A stretch of 30,897 nucleotides of DNA from Oscillospiraceae bacterium (GTDB lineage: Bacteria > Bacillota > Clostridia > Oscillospirales > Ruminococcaceae). The first letter of the stretch is position 1; every line of letters begins with the position of its first letter. Shown piece after piece: positions 7,100 to 17,082 of this stretch. Location of the stretch: positions 1 through 30,897 of the forward strand of contig JAEDOB010000002.1 in assembly GCA_016302225.1 (NCBI GenBank), given 5' to 3'. The notes beneath the pieces are model-generated. The model was not told where the DNA came from, ran no database searches, and saw only the letters and a program-made list of their open reading frames with translations. A program made the position numbers and the translations under genes.

Positions 7100-9079
7100 T
7101 CAATAACGGCTGTCGAATTTGAATGATGACATAAGGTCTTTGAGCATATTGGCTTGTCCCGAAAGCTCCTCGGAGGCTGCTGCGGATTCTTCTGCGGTTG
7201 CGGAGTTCATCTGGACAACTGCGGAGATCTGGTCTACGCCGATGGTTATCTGTGTGATGGAATCGGCTGCGTCCTTTGAAGCGGTGTTTATCTTGTCGTT
7301 TATCTCTGCGACCTTGCCCGCTGCTTCTGCAACGGCACCCATCTTTTCGGCAACGGATTTTGCAAGGGCTGTACCGTTTTCGATAGCGGAAACCGTTTCC
7401 CCGATAAGTGCGGTGGTGTTCTGGGCGGCTTCTGCGGATTTGCCTGCAAGATTTCTGACTTCATCGGCAACGACTGCAAAGCCCTTGCCCGCCTCGCCCG
7501 CTCTTGCTGCTTCAACGGCTGCGTTAAGGGCAAGGATATTGGTCTGGAAGGCTATATCCTCGATGGTTGCGACGATCTTCTTTATCTCGTCGGAGGAAAT
7601 GCTTATCTTGTTCATTGCTTCTGAGAGGTTTGCCATTATTTCGTTGGCGGACTGCATTTGTGCGCCTGCTGCATTGGTCTGATCGCTGGCGTTTTCTGCG
7701 TCCTCGGCGTTCTGCTTTATCTGCTTTGCGATAACCTCTATGGTCGCAGCAAGCTCTTCGATGGAAGATGCCTGTTCCGTTGCGCCCTGAGAGAGTGCCT
7801 GTGCGCCGTCGGAAACCTGTTCGGAGCCTACGGAAACCTCGTCTGCGGCAACGGTTATCCGCTGCATGGTATCTGCAAGGCTATCCTTTATATCCTTGGT
7901 GTATTCAAGCAGATTTTTGTAATCGCCCACATAATAGCCTGCGTTCTGTTCCACATCAACTGCGAAATTGCCGTTTGAGATCTCGCCCAGGATACGCTCA
8001 ATATCCCCGAAGATATTGTTAAGGTCGTCAACAACGGTGGCTGTGGCATCGTTGAGAGCCTTGGTTTCGTCCTTGGTATTTATATCGGAAACGGGTGTGG
8101 TAAGGTCGCCCTGAGAAAGCTTGACGATACGGTCGGTGCAGTTGGTGATAGGTTCGGTTATCTTCCGTGCGAATATGGTCGATACGATTATAATGACTAT
8201 TGCAGTGACGAAGACAAGTCCCATACTGATAAACAGCGCCGTATAAACGCCGCCCATAAATTCGTTGCGGACAACGTTTATGCCAATACTCCAGCCGGGA
8301 GTTCCGTGGACGGGAGCATATGCTACCATTTCCAGATTGCCGTTGTATTTGTACTGGTCAAAGCCTGTTTCGCCTGCCATCATTTTTGCTTCGACTGCTG
8401 CAATGTCCTTCAAGGAGGGGTCGCTCTTTACGGCTTCCTGATTGTTTTCGCCAACTGCTGAGCAGTCTGTGTATGCGATAGTGTTGCCCTTTGAGTCAAG
8501 CAGATAAGCAGTTCCACCCTCGCCAACGGTAATTTCCGCCATAAGCTCGTCCAGAAATTCGTCGGAGGGGATTATGTATGCAACACCTGCGACTGTTGTG
8601 CCGCCTCGTCCGTCCTGCCAAACGGGACCTGAGATGACAACGGCGTTTTTGCCCGTGAATTTGCTGTTAAAGATAAAGTCGGAGCAGTACACCTCGCCCT
8701 TTACGGACGCTTTAAAGAAATCTTCCCCTGAAAAATCTTCGCCTGTGGCAAGATTTCTTCCCTTTGCATCAAGCAGACCGCAGCCCGAAAGACCGTATCT
8801 GTCGATACGCTCATCTATAATGCTTGCTCTTATTTCCTCGGACAGATTTTCGTTTGTCAGAGAGGAAATGCAGCCTATTTCGGTTATGGCAGCTTCGTAA
8901 AATCTCAGCTCCGATTCAACAAGCCCTGAGGACTCCGCAGCTGTTTCGGAAAGAGTCTTGTTGAGTACATCAATTGCCGATTGATAGTTCAGCATAGTCG
9001 ACACAGAGCCGATAAGATAGGAGGTCAGTGCGCCCATTAGGAGCATTGCCACAAGTATTTTTCTTTTTATGCTTTTCAT
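7100..9079 (-). CDS. Methyl-accepting chemotaxis protein (transmembrane receptor)
   Basis: This is a 659-residue membrane receptor that senses an extracellular ligand and controls CheA-CheW signalling to the flagellar motor. Layout: transmembrane helix about 8-28, extracellular dCache-like sensor about 30-275, second transmembrane helix about 281-303, HAMP region about 304-358 with a second helical linker to about 400, then the coiled-coil signalling domain with the conserved hairpin tip at 507-529 ([20 protein letters not shown]). No CheR-binding pentapeptide is seen at the C-terminus. The ligand cannot be told from sequence. Start ATG 9079 is chosen because GGGGTG lies about 8 bases upstream; the longer GTG start at 9094 has no ribosome site. 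No che or fla genes are in the window, so it is an orphan receptor locus. Confidence 0.95.
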   Translation of the reverse strand: MKSIKRKILVAMLLMGALTSYLIGSVSTMLNYQSAIDVLNKTLSETAAESSGLVESELRFYEAAITEIGCISSLTNENLSEEIRASIIDERIDRYGLSGCGLLDAKGRNLATGEDFSGEDFFKASVKGEVYCSDFIFNSKFTGKNAVVISGPVWQDGRGGTTVAGVAYIIPSDEFLDELMAEITVGEGGTAYLLDSKGNTIAYTDCSAVGENNQEAVKSDPSLKDIAAVEAKMMAGETGFDQYKYNGNLEMVAYAPVHGTPGWSIGINVVRNEFMGGVYTALFISMGLVFVTAIVIIIVSTIFARKITEPITNCTDRIVKLSQGDLTTPVSDINTKDETKALNDATATVVDDLNNIFGDIERILGEISNGNFAVDVEQNAGYYVGDYKNLLEYTKDIKDSLADTMQRITVAADEVSVGSEQVSDGAQALSQGATEQASSIEELAATIEVIAKQIKQNAEDAENASDQTNAAGAQMQSANEIMANLSEAMNKISISSDEIKKIVATIEDIAFQTNILALNAAVEAARAGEAGKGFAVVADEVRNLAGKSAEAAQNTTALIGETVSAIENGTALAKSVAEKMGAVAEAAGKVAEINDKINTASKDAADSITQITIGVDQISAVVQMNSATAEESAAASEELSGQANMLKDLMSSFKFDSRY

Positions 9080-9127
9080 TTTTACACACCCCACATTAAC
9101 AAAGTAAAGTAAAAATATACTAAAGCT

Positions 9128-9156
9128 ATTATAACACTTTCTTTACTGTATGTCAA
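9128..9156 (-). promoter_or_regulatory. Consensus promoter of the chemotaxis receptor gene
   Basis: On the minus strand TTGACA (9156-9151) and TATAAT (9133-9128) are spaced by 17 bases, a perfect sigma-A promoter. The motility sigma factor (SigD/FliA) consensus is not seen here, so the receptor is probably made from a housekeeping promoter. Confidence 0.88.
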
Positions 9157-9199
9157 TAAGAATAGTGTCATTTTTTTGTGATATTTGCAGAAAAATGGC

Positions 9200-9228
9200 T
9201 TGATATTATACCGATTTTGTGGTAAAAT
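9200..9228 (+). promoter_or_regulatory. Likely trxB promoter
   Basis: TTGATA at 9200-9205 and TAAAAT at 9223-9228 are separated by 17 bases. The predicted start is near 9235, about 55 bases before the trxB start codon. It diverges from the receptor promoter without overlap. Confidence 0.7.
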
Positions 9229-9290
9229 ATCAGTATGCGGCAGGCTCTTTGCGGAAATTCTGCTGTAAATAGCTTTTAAGGATTGATAAA

Positions 9291-10199
9291 ATGTTATACG
9301 ATACTGTTATAATCGGAAGCGGACCTGCGGGACTTTCCGCCGCTGTTTATGCGGGACGGGCTTCTATGAGATTTATTGTGATAGAGAAGGTGTTTATGGG
9401 AACGGGTCAGATAGCCGAGAGCGAATGTGTGGACAACTATCTCGGACTGCCCGCAACAAACGGCTTTGACCTGGGCGAAAGATTCAGGGCTCACGCCGAA
9501 AGCATGGGCACGGAATTTGTTGAGGGCGACGTTTCGGAGATTGTTTCCGAGGACGGAAATTACCGAATAAAGCTGTCGGACGGCGAAAGCTATCTTACCA
9601 AAACCGTCATTTACGCTGCGGGCGCATCTCACAGGCGGCTGGGCGTTAAGGGCGAGGAGGAATTCTCGGGAAAGGGAGTTTCCTACTGCGCTGTCTGCGA
9701 CGGTGCGTTTTACAAGGGAAAGACCGTTGCCATAGTCGGCGGCGGCGATACGGCTCTGGGGGAGGCGGTGTTCCTGTCCAAGCTTGCCGAAAGGGTGTAT
9801 CTTATCCATAGGCGGGACAGTTTCCGTGCTAACAAGAGCTTGCAGGAAAAGGTGTCCCGAACAGAAAATATCATACCTGTAATGAGTGCCGTTCCCACCG
9901 AGATCTACGGAGATAAAAAGGTAGGCGGCATAGAGCTTTCCCGTGACGGAAATACCGAAAGGCTGACCGTTGACGGCGTTTTTGTGGCTGTGGGAACTGT
10001 TCCCAACAGCGAGCCGCTTAGGGGTGTTGCCGAGCTGACTTCGGACGGCTATGTCATAGCGGGGGAGGACTGCGTGACCTCCGCAAAGGGCATTTTCGCA
10101 GCGGGAGATGTCCGCACAAAGCCCCTTCGTCAGGTCATAACCGCCGCTGCGGACGGTGCCTGCTGCGTTTATGAGGCGGAAAAATATCTGGAGGGCTGA
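9291..10199 (+). CDS. trxB: Thioredoxin reductase (NADPH-flavoprotein disulfide reductase)
   Basis: A 302-residue low-molecular-weight thioredoxin reductase that passes electrons from NADPH through FAD and a redox disulfide to thioredoxin in the cytoplasm. Seen: FAD Rossmann motif GSGPAG 9-14, redox pair CAVC 133-136, NADPH motif GGGDTA 150-155, the 2'-phosphate-binding HRRDSFRA 173-180, and C-terminal FAD motif GDVRTKPLRQVITAAADG. Length and motif order are normal. ATG 9291 follows AAGGAT 9278-9283. No thioredoxin gene is next to it. It converges with the AraC-type gene with only 11 bases between the two stop codons and no room for a terminator. Confidence 0.95.
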   Translation: MLYDTVIIGSGPAGLSAAVYAGRASMRFIVIEKVFMGTGQIAESECVDNYLGLPATNGFDLGERFRAHAESMGTEFVEGDVSEIVSEDGNYRIKLSDGESYLTKTVIYAAGASHRRLGVKGEEEFSGKGVSYCAVCDGAFYKGKTVAIVGGGDTALGEAVFLSKLAERVYLIHRRDSFRANKSLQEKVSRTENIIPVMSAVPTEIYGDKKVGGIELSRDGNTERLTVDGVFVAVGTVPNSEPLRGVAELTSDGYVIAGEDCVTSAKGIFAAGDVRTKPLRQVITAAADGACCVYEAEKYLEG

Positions 10200-10210
10200 C
10201 GCATTAAGCT

Positions 10211-11023
10211 TCACTTTACAGTATTTTTGAAATGTGTCGGCGTGATGCTTTCGTATCTTTTGAACAGCTTGCAGAAATAGCTTGCCGTACAGAAGCCCGT
10301 TGCTTCGGCTATTTCCTCGACAGTCATATCGGAGCCCGTAAGCAGCTCCTTTGCCTTTTGTATGCGGCATTTTGCGATGTATTCCATAGGACGGGAGTTA
10401 AAGGTCTTTCGGAAAAGCAGGCAGAGATATTGCTTTGATACTCCCGAAACCGAGCAAAGGTCGTCCATGGTAATTTGCGAAGGGTAGTTGAAATTAATAT
10501 AGTCAACAGCCTTCATAAGTGCGGTGTTGGGGGCTGCAGAAGTTCCCGAACAGGCTGTCTGATGATAGATCTCAATGAGAAAATCGTACAAGTACCCCGA
10601 AGCACGATAGTTTCCGAAAACTCTGTCCGCACGGATAGCTTCGTGCATTTTACGGAAAATATGCTCTGCCGTTTTCACCTCGTTAAGCTCAAATATCTTT
10701 GGCTCGGAAAGCCCGAAATGCTTTAGAATGTCCTCTGCGGCATATCCCGCAGGCACTACCCAGTGAATGTCCCAGATGTCCTCCTCGGGATAATATTCGT
10801 GAGGATAAAAGGCGGGCAGAAAGATGGCTGTGCAGGGCGGGATATGTATTGCTTCTCCGTCCAAAACAAGAGTCCCGCTGCCCTTTGTGCAATATAGTAT
10901 CTGCGGACAGGGATAGCCCTCCGTCCTAATAATATGATCCTGGCAATGCTGCTGCCCCATGTTCAAAAGATACAGGGGCAGCTCTTTTTCTTCACGTATT
11001 ATGGGGTAATCGCAGAAAAACAA
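10211..11023 (-). CDS. AraC-family transcriptional regulator, likely controlling the adjacent beta-galactosidase
   Basis: This is a 270-residue regulator with an N-terminal cupin-like sensor domain (about 15-90; GSGTLVLDGEAIHIPP is typical) and a C-terminal AraC DNA-binding domain with two helix-turn-helix units (about 185-206 and 234-255; second unit EEIAEATGFCTASYFCKLFK). Such proteins usually activate sugar-use genes when the ligand binds the cupin. It is divergent from the GH2 beta-galactosidase, its probable target. Start TTG 11023 is chosen because GGAGG lies 8 bases upstream; the longer frame starting at TTG 11038 would begin inside that ribosome site. The ligand is unknown, presumably a galactoside. 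Confidence 0.9.
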   Translation of the reverse strand: MFFCDYPIIREEKELPLYLLNMGQQHCQDHIIRTEGYPCPQILYCTKGSGTLVLDGEAIHIPPCTAIFLPAFYPHEYYPEEDIWDIHWVVPAGYAAEDILKHFGLSEPKIFELNEVKTAEHIFRKMHEAIRADRVFGNYRASGYLYDFLIEIYHQTACSGTSAAPNTALMKAVDYINFNYPSQITMDDLCSVSGVSKQYLCLLFRKTFNSRPMEYIAKCRIQKAKELLTGSDMTVEEIAEATGFCTASYFCKLFKRYESITPTHFKNTVK

Positions 11024-11055
11024 AATATTCGCCTCCAATGTTCATATTGTTATAT

Positions 11056-11070
11056 AATGATAATATCATT
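11056..11070. promoter_or_regulatory. Palindrome in the araC/lacZ divergent region
   Basis: AATGATA-A-TATCATT is a perfect 15-base palindrome. It covers the minus-strand -10 box of the AraC-type gene, so a protein bound here would block autoregulated transcription. AT-rich dyads of this size can also arise by chance. Confidence 0.45.
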
Positions 11071-11088
11071 TATTGACGTTCAAGTCAA
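11060..11088 (-). promoter_or_regulatory. Likely promoter of the AraC-type gene
   Basis: On the minus strand TTGACT (11088-11083) and TATTAT (11065-11060) are spaced by 17 bases. The -35 box lies inside the TATTGAC palindrome shared with the divergent beta-galactosidase promoter. Confidence 0.6.
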
Positions 11089-11090
11089 TA
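11071..11090. promoter_or_regulatory. Candidate operator overlapping both divergent -35 boxes
   Basis: TATTGAC-N6-GTCAATA is a perfect inverted repeat. One arm contains the plus-strand -35 (TTGACG 11073-11078) and the other the minus-strand -35 (TTGACT). The arrangement allows one bound protein to control both genes. AraC proteins more often bind direct repeats, so the binding protein could be another one, or the dyad may reflect only the two facing -35 boxes. Confidence 0.5.
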
Positions 11091-11102
11091 GTGTTGTATA
11101 AT
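11073..11102 (+). promoter_or_regulatory. Likely promoter of the beta-galactosidase gene
   Basis: TTGACG 11073-11078 and TATAAT 11097-11102 are separated by 18 bases. The predicted start is near 11109, about 29 bases ahead of the start codon at 11138. Confidence 0.7.
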
Positions 11103-11107
11103 AATAA

Positions 11108-14137
<3,030 letters not shown>

Positions 14138-14155
14138 TTTTGTAACGATACATAA

Positions 14156-14192
14156 AAAACGCTCCGAGGGCACTGAGCCTTCGGGGCGTTTT
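14156..14192 (+). terminator. Intrinsic terminator of the beta-galactosidase gene
   Basis: Bases 14156-14171 pair with 14177-14192 (16 bp with G-U pairs) around a 5-base loop; the right arm ends in TTTT. The left arm carries a run of A, so it may also act on the minus strand. Confidence 0.8.
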
Positions 14193-14199
14193 ACACAGC

Positions 14200-14231
14200 A
14201 AATCAGCGTCCCCATACGGAAACGCTGATTT
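14200..14231 (-). terminator. Stem-loop after the beta-propeller gene, possible terminator
   Basis: AAATCAGCGT (14200-14209) and ACGCTGATTT (14222-14231) form a perfect 10-bp stem with a 12-base loop. It lies 42 bases beyond the stop of the minus-strand gene. The downstream T-run on the minus strand is only three bases, so terminator strength is doubtful. Confidence 0.5.
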
Positions 14232-14273
14232 AACCGATTATATATTTTAGGAGAAAAAATGAAGAAAACTTGA

Positions 14274-16169
14274 TTAGAAAAGAAGCGTGTCAATTACCTT
14301 AAAGGTGGAAGCCTCTGCGGAAACCACACGTCCGTCGCCGATAGCATAGAATGTGTTCCCGATAATGACACCTCTGCGGAATACCAGACTGTCGTCCAAA
14401 TCGGCATATTCCAGCTGACCTATCTGCGTGAAGCCAATACTGTCGTCATAGCTCCAGACGGTGTAAAGCACTCTGGTGCCGAATTCGTCGTGGCAGTAAT
14501 AGGGGATCCCCACAAGCCCGTTTTCGCTGTCTGTCAGGATAGCGTTGGGGTTTGTGAACGCTTCGGAATTGCAGTCCGCAAATCCGTCTGTGCATATTTC
14601 GTGAACGGGGGAGAGGTCGGCGGCGTTGAAAACCGTAAGCTTCAAGGACTCGCTGCCATCGTCGTTTACCGCTTTTTCTGCGCTGAGGAGTCTGCCCGAG
14701 CCGAATTCTATCTTTGAAGCGTCGGCGGGGACTTTATCTGTCTGCACGGGAGCGGCTTCGTTGGTCAGGTCAATGACCATAAGCGGTTCGTCGGACTCTG
14801 CGCTGTAAAGAGCGGCGCAGCCTTCGGAAAATCTCACGTCGGAAACCGTTGTACCCGGCAGAAGCTTTCCTGCGCTGCCCGAAACTATCATATTATCGTT
14901 AAGGATATAAACCGCCGAAGAAACCTCGCCCGTCTTGCTGTCACGGGTCGATGCAGCCAGCATAAAGCTGCCGTTTCTGCTGCCCATGGAGGTGGGGCTG
15001 ATAACTGTTCCTTCCACAGCACCGCTTGCACGGTAGACCGCAGTACCGTTTTCCAGACCGAAGCCGGTGATAACGGTATAGGCAGTATCCTTAAAGCCTG
15101 TTCCTGCGACATACAGCCTGTCGGCGGAGCAGTAAACGTAATCGCCTGTGCCAAGCACTGCGGAAACGCTGACCTCCTCGGGGCTGTCTGCGCAGTTTAT
15201 TCCCGAAATAAGCGTGTAATCGGTATTGCCCGCATTGGAGGGGATAACAATATCCTCAGCCGAAACGTGGCGTTTTTCGCCGTTTACATAGTAGACGGGA
15301 ACGAAATTGTCAAGATCCTCCTCGCTTTCGAGGGGCTTGTGCTGGTATTTCTTATAAGCGGTAACCATATACAAGGAGCCGTCAACCATTCTTGCAGATG
15401 TATAGCTGCCCGGCTGAGTTACCGTGGAGATGGGACTTATGCCGTCCTCGCCGATACCGTAAATATCGGCAACGATACAAGGCACATCGTCGGCGGAGGA
15501 ATCCGAAACCTTTATGCGGCTTTCGGAGATAAGCACAAGACGTCCTGCGCTGATGAACATATCTACGGGAGTTTTCCCTTCGTTATCTATCTTTTGGGAA
15601 ACTTCCATAGAACCGTCCGCAGTTTTGATGACATTCAGCACACCGCCGCTGAGATAGTAGATGCTGCTGCCGTCGGTCTTTATAATATCCGAGGAAGAAA
15701 CCCCGTCGGGAAGCTCGGTAAAGCGTCCCGCAGCTTTGTCTGTCGGTGCAGATACGACAAACGCTGCCGACGGATCTTCGCCGCCGTTTAAATAAATATC
15801 TCTGATGTAACCGTAAAGGTCGCCGTAGGATTCGGGCTGCTTCACGTCTGCATAGCTGATGGGCTCACCAAAGTCGATGGATTCCTCATCAGTTCCGTCC
15901 CTATACAGCCAAACGCCCGTAACAAGCGCCAAACACGCTGCGGCGACTGCCACAGACCGCATTGCAATATGCTTTCTTTTGTTCTTCACTGAAGCTGCCT
16001 GAGTTTTCTTTATCTTTGTATCGGCTGCACCGCCTGCGGTCATTTCTATATTTCTGCCGCCGTTTTCTGCGCCTGCCGTTTTAAGCAGCTTTGCAATATT
16101 TTCGGGTTCAAGCTCGGAAGGTATCTCTATTTCCTCTGCCAGCATTGATAATTTTTCATCAAATGTCAT
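14274..16169 (-). CDS. Membrane-anchored beta-propeller protein, probable sigma-factor partner
   Basis: This 631-residue protein has a cytoplasmic N-terminus (1-70), one transmembrane helix (about 71-89) and a large outer domain with repeated short beta-strand units resembling the secreted beta-propeller family (COG4880-like). The N-terminal IPSELEPENI (16-25) resembles a short motif that I recall from proteins encoded beside ECF sigma genes in Clostridia. It starts 18 bases after the sigma gene with a strong AGGAGG site, so they form an operon. The inferred role is a membrane-bound anti-sigma factor or sensor that holds the sigma factor until an outer signal arrives. No classical zinc anti-sigma (HxxxCxxC) motif is seen. 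The family call is by pattern only. Confidence 0.7.
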   Translation of the reverse strand: MTFDEKLSMLAEEIEIPSELEPENIAKLLKTAGAENGGRNIEMTAGGAADTKIKKTQAASVKNKRKHIAMRSVAVAAACLALVTGVWLYRDGTDEESIDFGEPISYADVKQPESYGDLYGYIRDIYLNGGEDPSAAFVVSAPTDKAAGRFTELPDGVSSSDIIKTDGSSIYYLSGGVLNVIKTADGSMEVSQKIDNEGKTPVDMFISAGRLVLISESRIKVSDSSADDVPCIVADIYGIGEDGISPISTVTQPGSYTSARMVDGSLYMVTAYKKYQHKPLESEEDLDNFVPVYYVNGEKRHVSAEDIVIPSNAGNTDYTLISGINCADSPEEVSVSAVLGTGDYVYCSADRLYVAGTGFKDTAYTVITGFGLENGTAVYRASGAVEGTVISPTSMGSRNGSFMLAASTRDSKTGEVSSAVYILNDNMIVSGSAGKLLPGTTVSDVRFSEGCAALYSAESDEPLMVIDLTNEAAPVQTDKVPADASKIEFGSGRLLSAEKAVNDDGSESLKLTVFNAADLSPVHEICTDGFADCNSEAFTNPNAILTDSENGLVGIPYYCHDEFGTRVLYTVWSYDDSIGFTQIGQLEYADLDDSLVFRRGVIIGNTFYAIGDGRVVSAEASTFKVIDTLLF

Positions 16170-16187
16170 TGCTTATTCCTCCTTTCC

Positions 16188-16724
16188 CTAAGATTTTCTG
16201 CCTGTTATCAGCTCTTTCAGCTTTAGCTTTGCTCTTGCCGCCTTTGATCTGACGGTATTAGCGTTCATACCGGTCATCTTGGCGATCTCTTCGCTTTTAT
16301 AGCCTGAAACTACGCTGAGTGACAGCACAAGTCTTTCGTCCTTATCAAGCTTCTTAAAATCCTCCGCCAGCTCACCGCCGCTGTAATTGATCTCATAGGA
16401 CAGCTCTGTATCTGTATCGTCCAGATCGTCAAGGCTAAGCCTATCATTTTTTATCTGTACATATTCCTTCTGCTTATTTTTTATCTTTGCAGTAAGGATC
16501 TTCATGATCCAGCCCTTGAACGCATCTTCATTTCTGAGATTTTTTATGGAGGAGAACGCATCGAGCACCGTTTCACTGACGGCGTCGGAAGCGTCGTGCT
16601 GATTGTTCAGGTTAAAGAGAGCTACTCGGTATAAGTCCTTATACACAAGGGAGTAAAGTTTAGCGAAAGCATCTGCGTCGCCGTTTCGTGACTTCTGCAC
16701 TAATTCGGCAAAGTTATTTTCCAT
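16188..16724 (-). CDS. ECF-type (sigma-70 family) RNA polymerase sigma factor
   Basis: This 178-residue alternative sigma factor has region 2 at about 10-75 (DASDAVSETVLDAFSSI, GWIMKI) and region 4 at about 125-172 with a helix-turn-helix (YKSEEIAKMTGMNANTVRSKAARAKLKLKE). There is no region 1 or 3, as in ECF sigmas. The segment between (90-124) is acidic and longer than a bare linker. Start ATG 16724 is chosen because GAGGTGA lies 8 bases upstream; the longer frame to 16757 lacks a ribosome site and runs through it. Coexpressed with the beta-propeller membrane protein downstream. Target genes are unknown. Confidence 0.9.
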   Translation of the reverse strand: MENNFAELVQKSRNGDADAFAKLYSLVYKDLYRVALFNLNNQHDASDAVSETVLDAFSSIKNLRNEDAFKGWIMKILTAKIKNKQKEYVQIKNDRLSLDDLDDTDTELSYEINYSGGELAEDFKKLDKDERLVLSLSVVSGYKSEEIAKMTGMNANTVRSKAARAKLKLKELITGRKS

Positions 16725-16783
16725 TCTGAATATCACCTCGTTCTGCAAGGGGGACAAGCCCCGTAATACAGATTGATAATGAC

Positions 16784-16792
16784 ATTATACCA
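16784..16792 (-). promoter_or_regulatory. Extended -10 promoter of the sigma-factor operon
   Basis: On the minus strand TATAAT (16789-16784) is preceded by TGG (16792-16790), a TGn extended -10. The -35 region 17 bases upstream is TTTTAA, a poor match. The look of the promoter is sigma-A, so autoregulation by the ECF factor is not evident here. Confidence 0.6.
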
Positions 16793-17007
16793 CATTTTTT
16801 TCTCTTTTAAAAGACCTGTCATTAAATTAGTGCAAAAAAAATTGGGTTTTGTTGCACGAAAAACTTCACTTTGTAGGATTGCACAAAATTATTTTTATCA
16901 GGCTGCACTACTTGGCTATTTTGCCATAATAAACCGCAGTAAAACGTTCAACATAGCCTGCTTTGAAAAATTTTTCGTGAAATTTGCCATTATTCAGAAG
17001 ATTTCTC
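16793..17007. other. Non-coding gap between sigma operon and yfhO; TGCAC cluster and stem-loop
   Basis: The gap between the sigma-factor start and yfhO is about 358 bases. Apart from the two promoters it holds a stem-loop GTGCAA/TTGCAC (16830-16857, with an inner AAAA/TTTT stem), plus further TTGCAC or TGCAC words at about 16878 and 16895. A 93-codon open frame crosses it (16773-17054) but has no ribosome site and a composition typical of AT-rich non-coding DNA. No function can be assigned. Confidence 0.4.
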
Positions 17008-17036
17008 TTGTTTTTTTCTCCGAATGGGTATATAAT
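17008..17036 (+). promoter_or_regulatory. Likely yfhO promoter
   Basis: TTGTTT 17008-17013 and TATAAT 17031-17036 are spaced by 17 bases. The leader to the GTG start at 17083 is about 40 bases. Confidence 0.7.
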
Positions 17037-17082
17037 AAAAGTGTATGTCAATGAGTGCAAATTTTGATTTAGGAGGATCATT

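Noticed and set aside
14249..14273. Ribosome site AGGAG followed by a 4-codon minigene (M-K-K-T-stop) on the plus strand
   Set aside because: It may be a chance match in AT-rich DNA or a decayed gene start; nothing follows that looks like a gene remnant.
16773..17054. 93-codon frame between the sigma operon and yfhO
   Set aside because: No ribosome site, composition like non-coding DNA, and it overlaps both predicted promoters.
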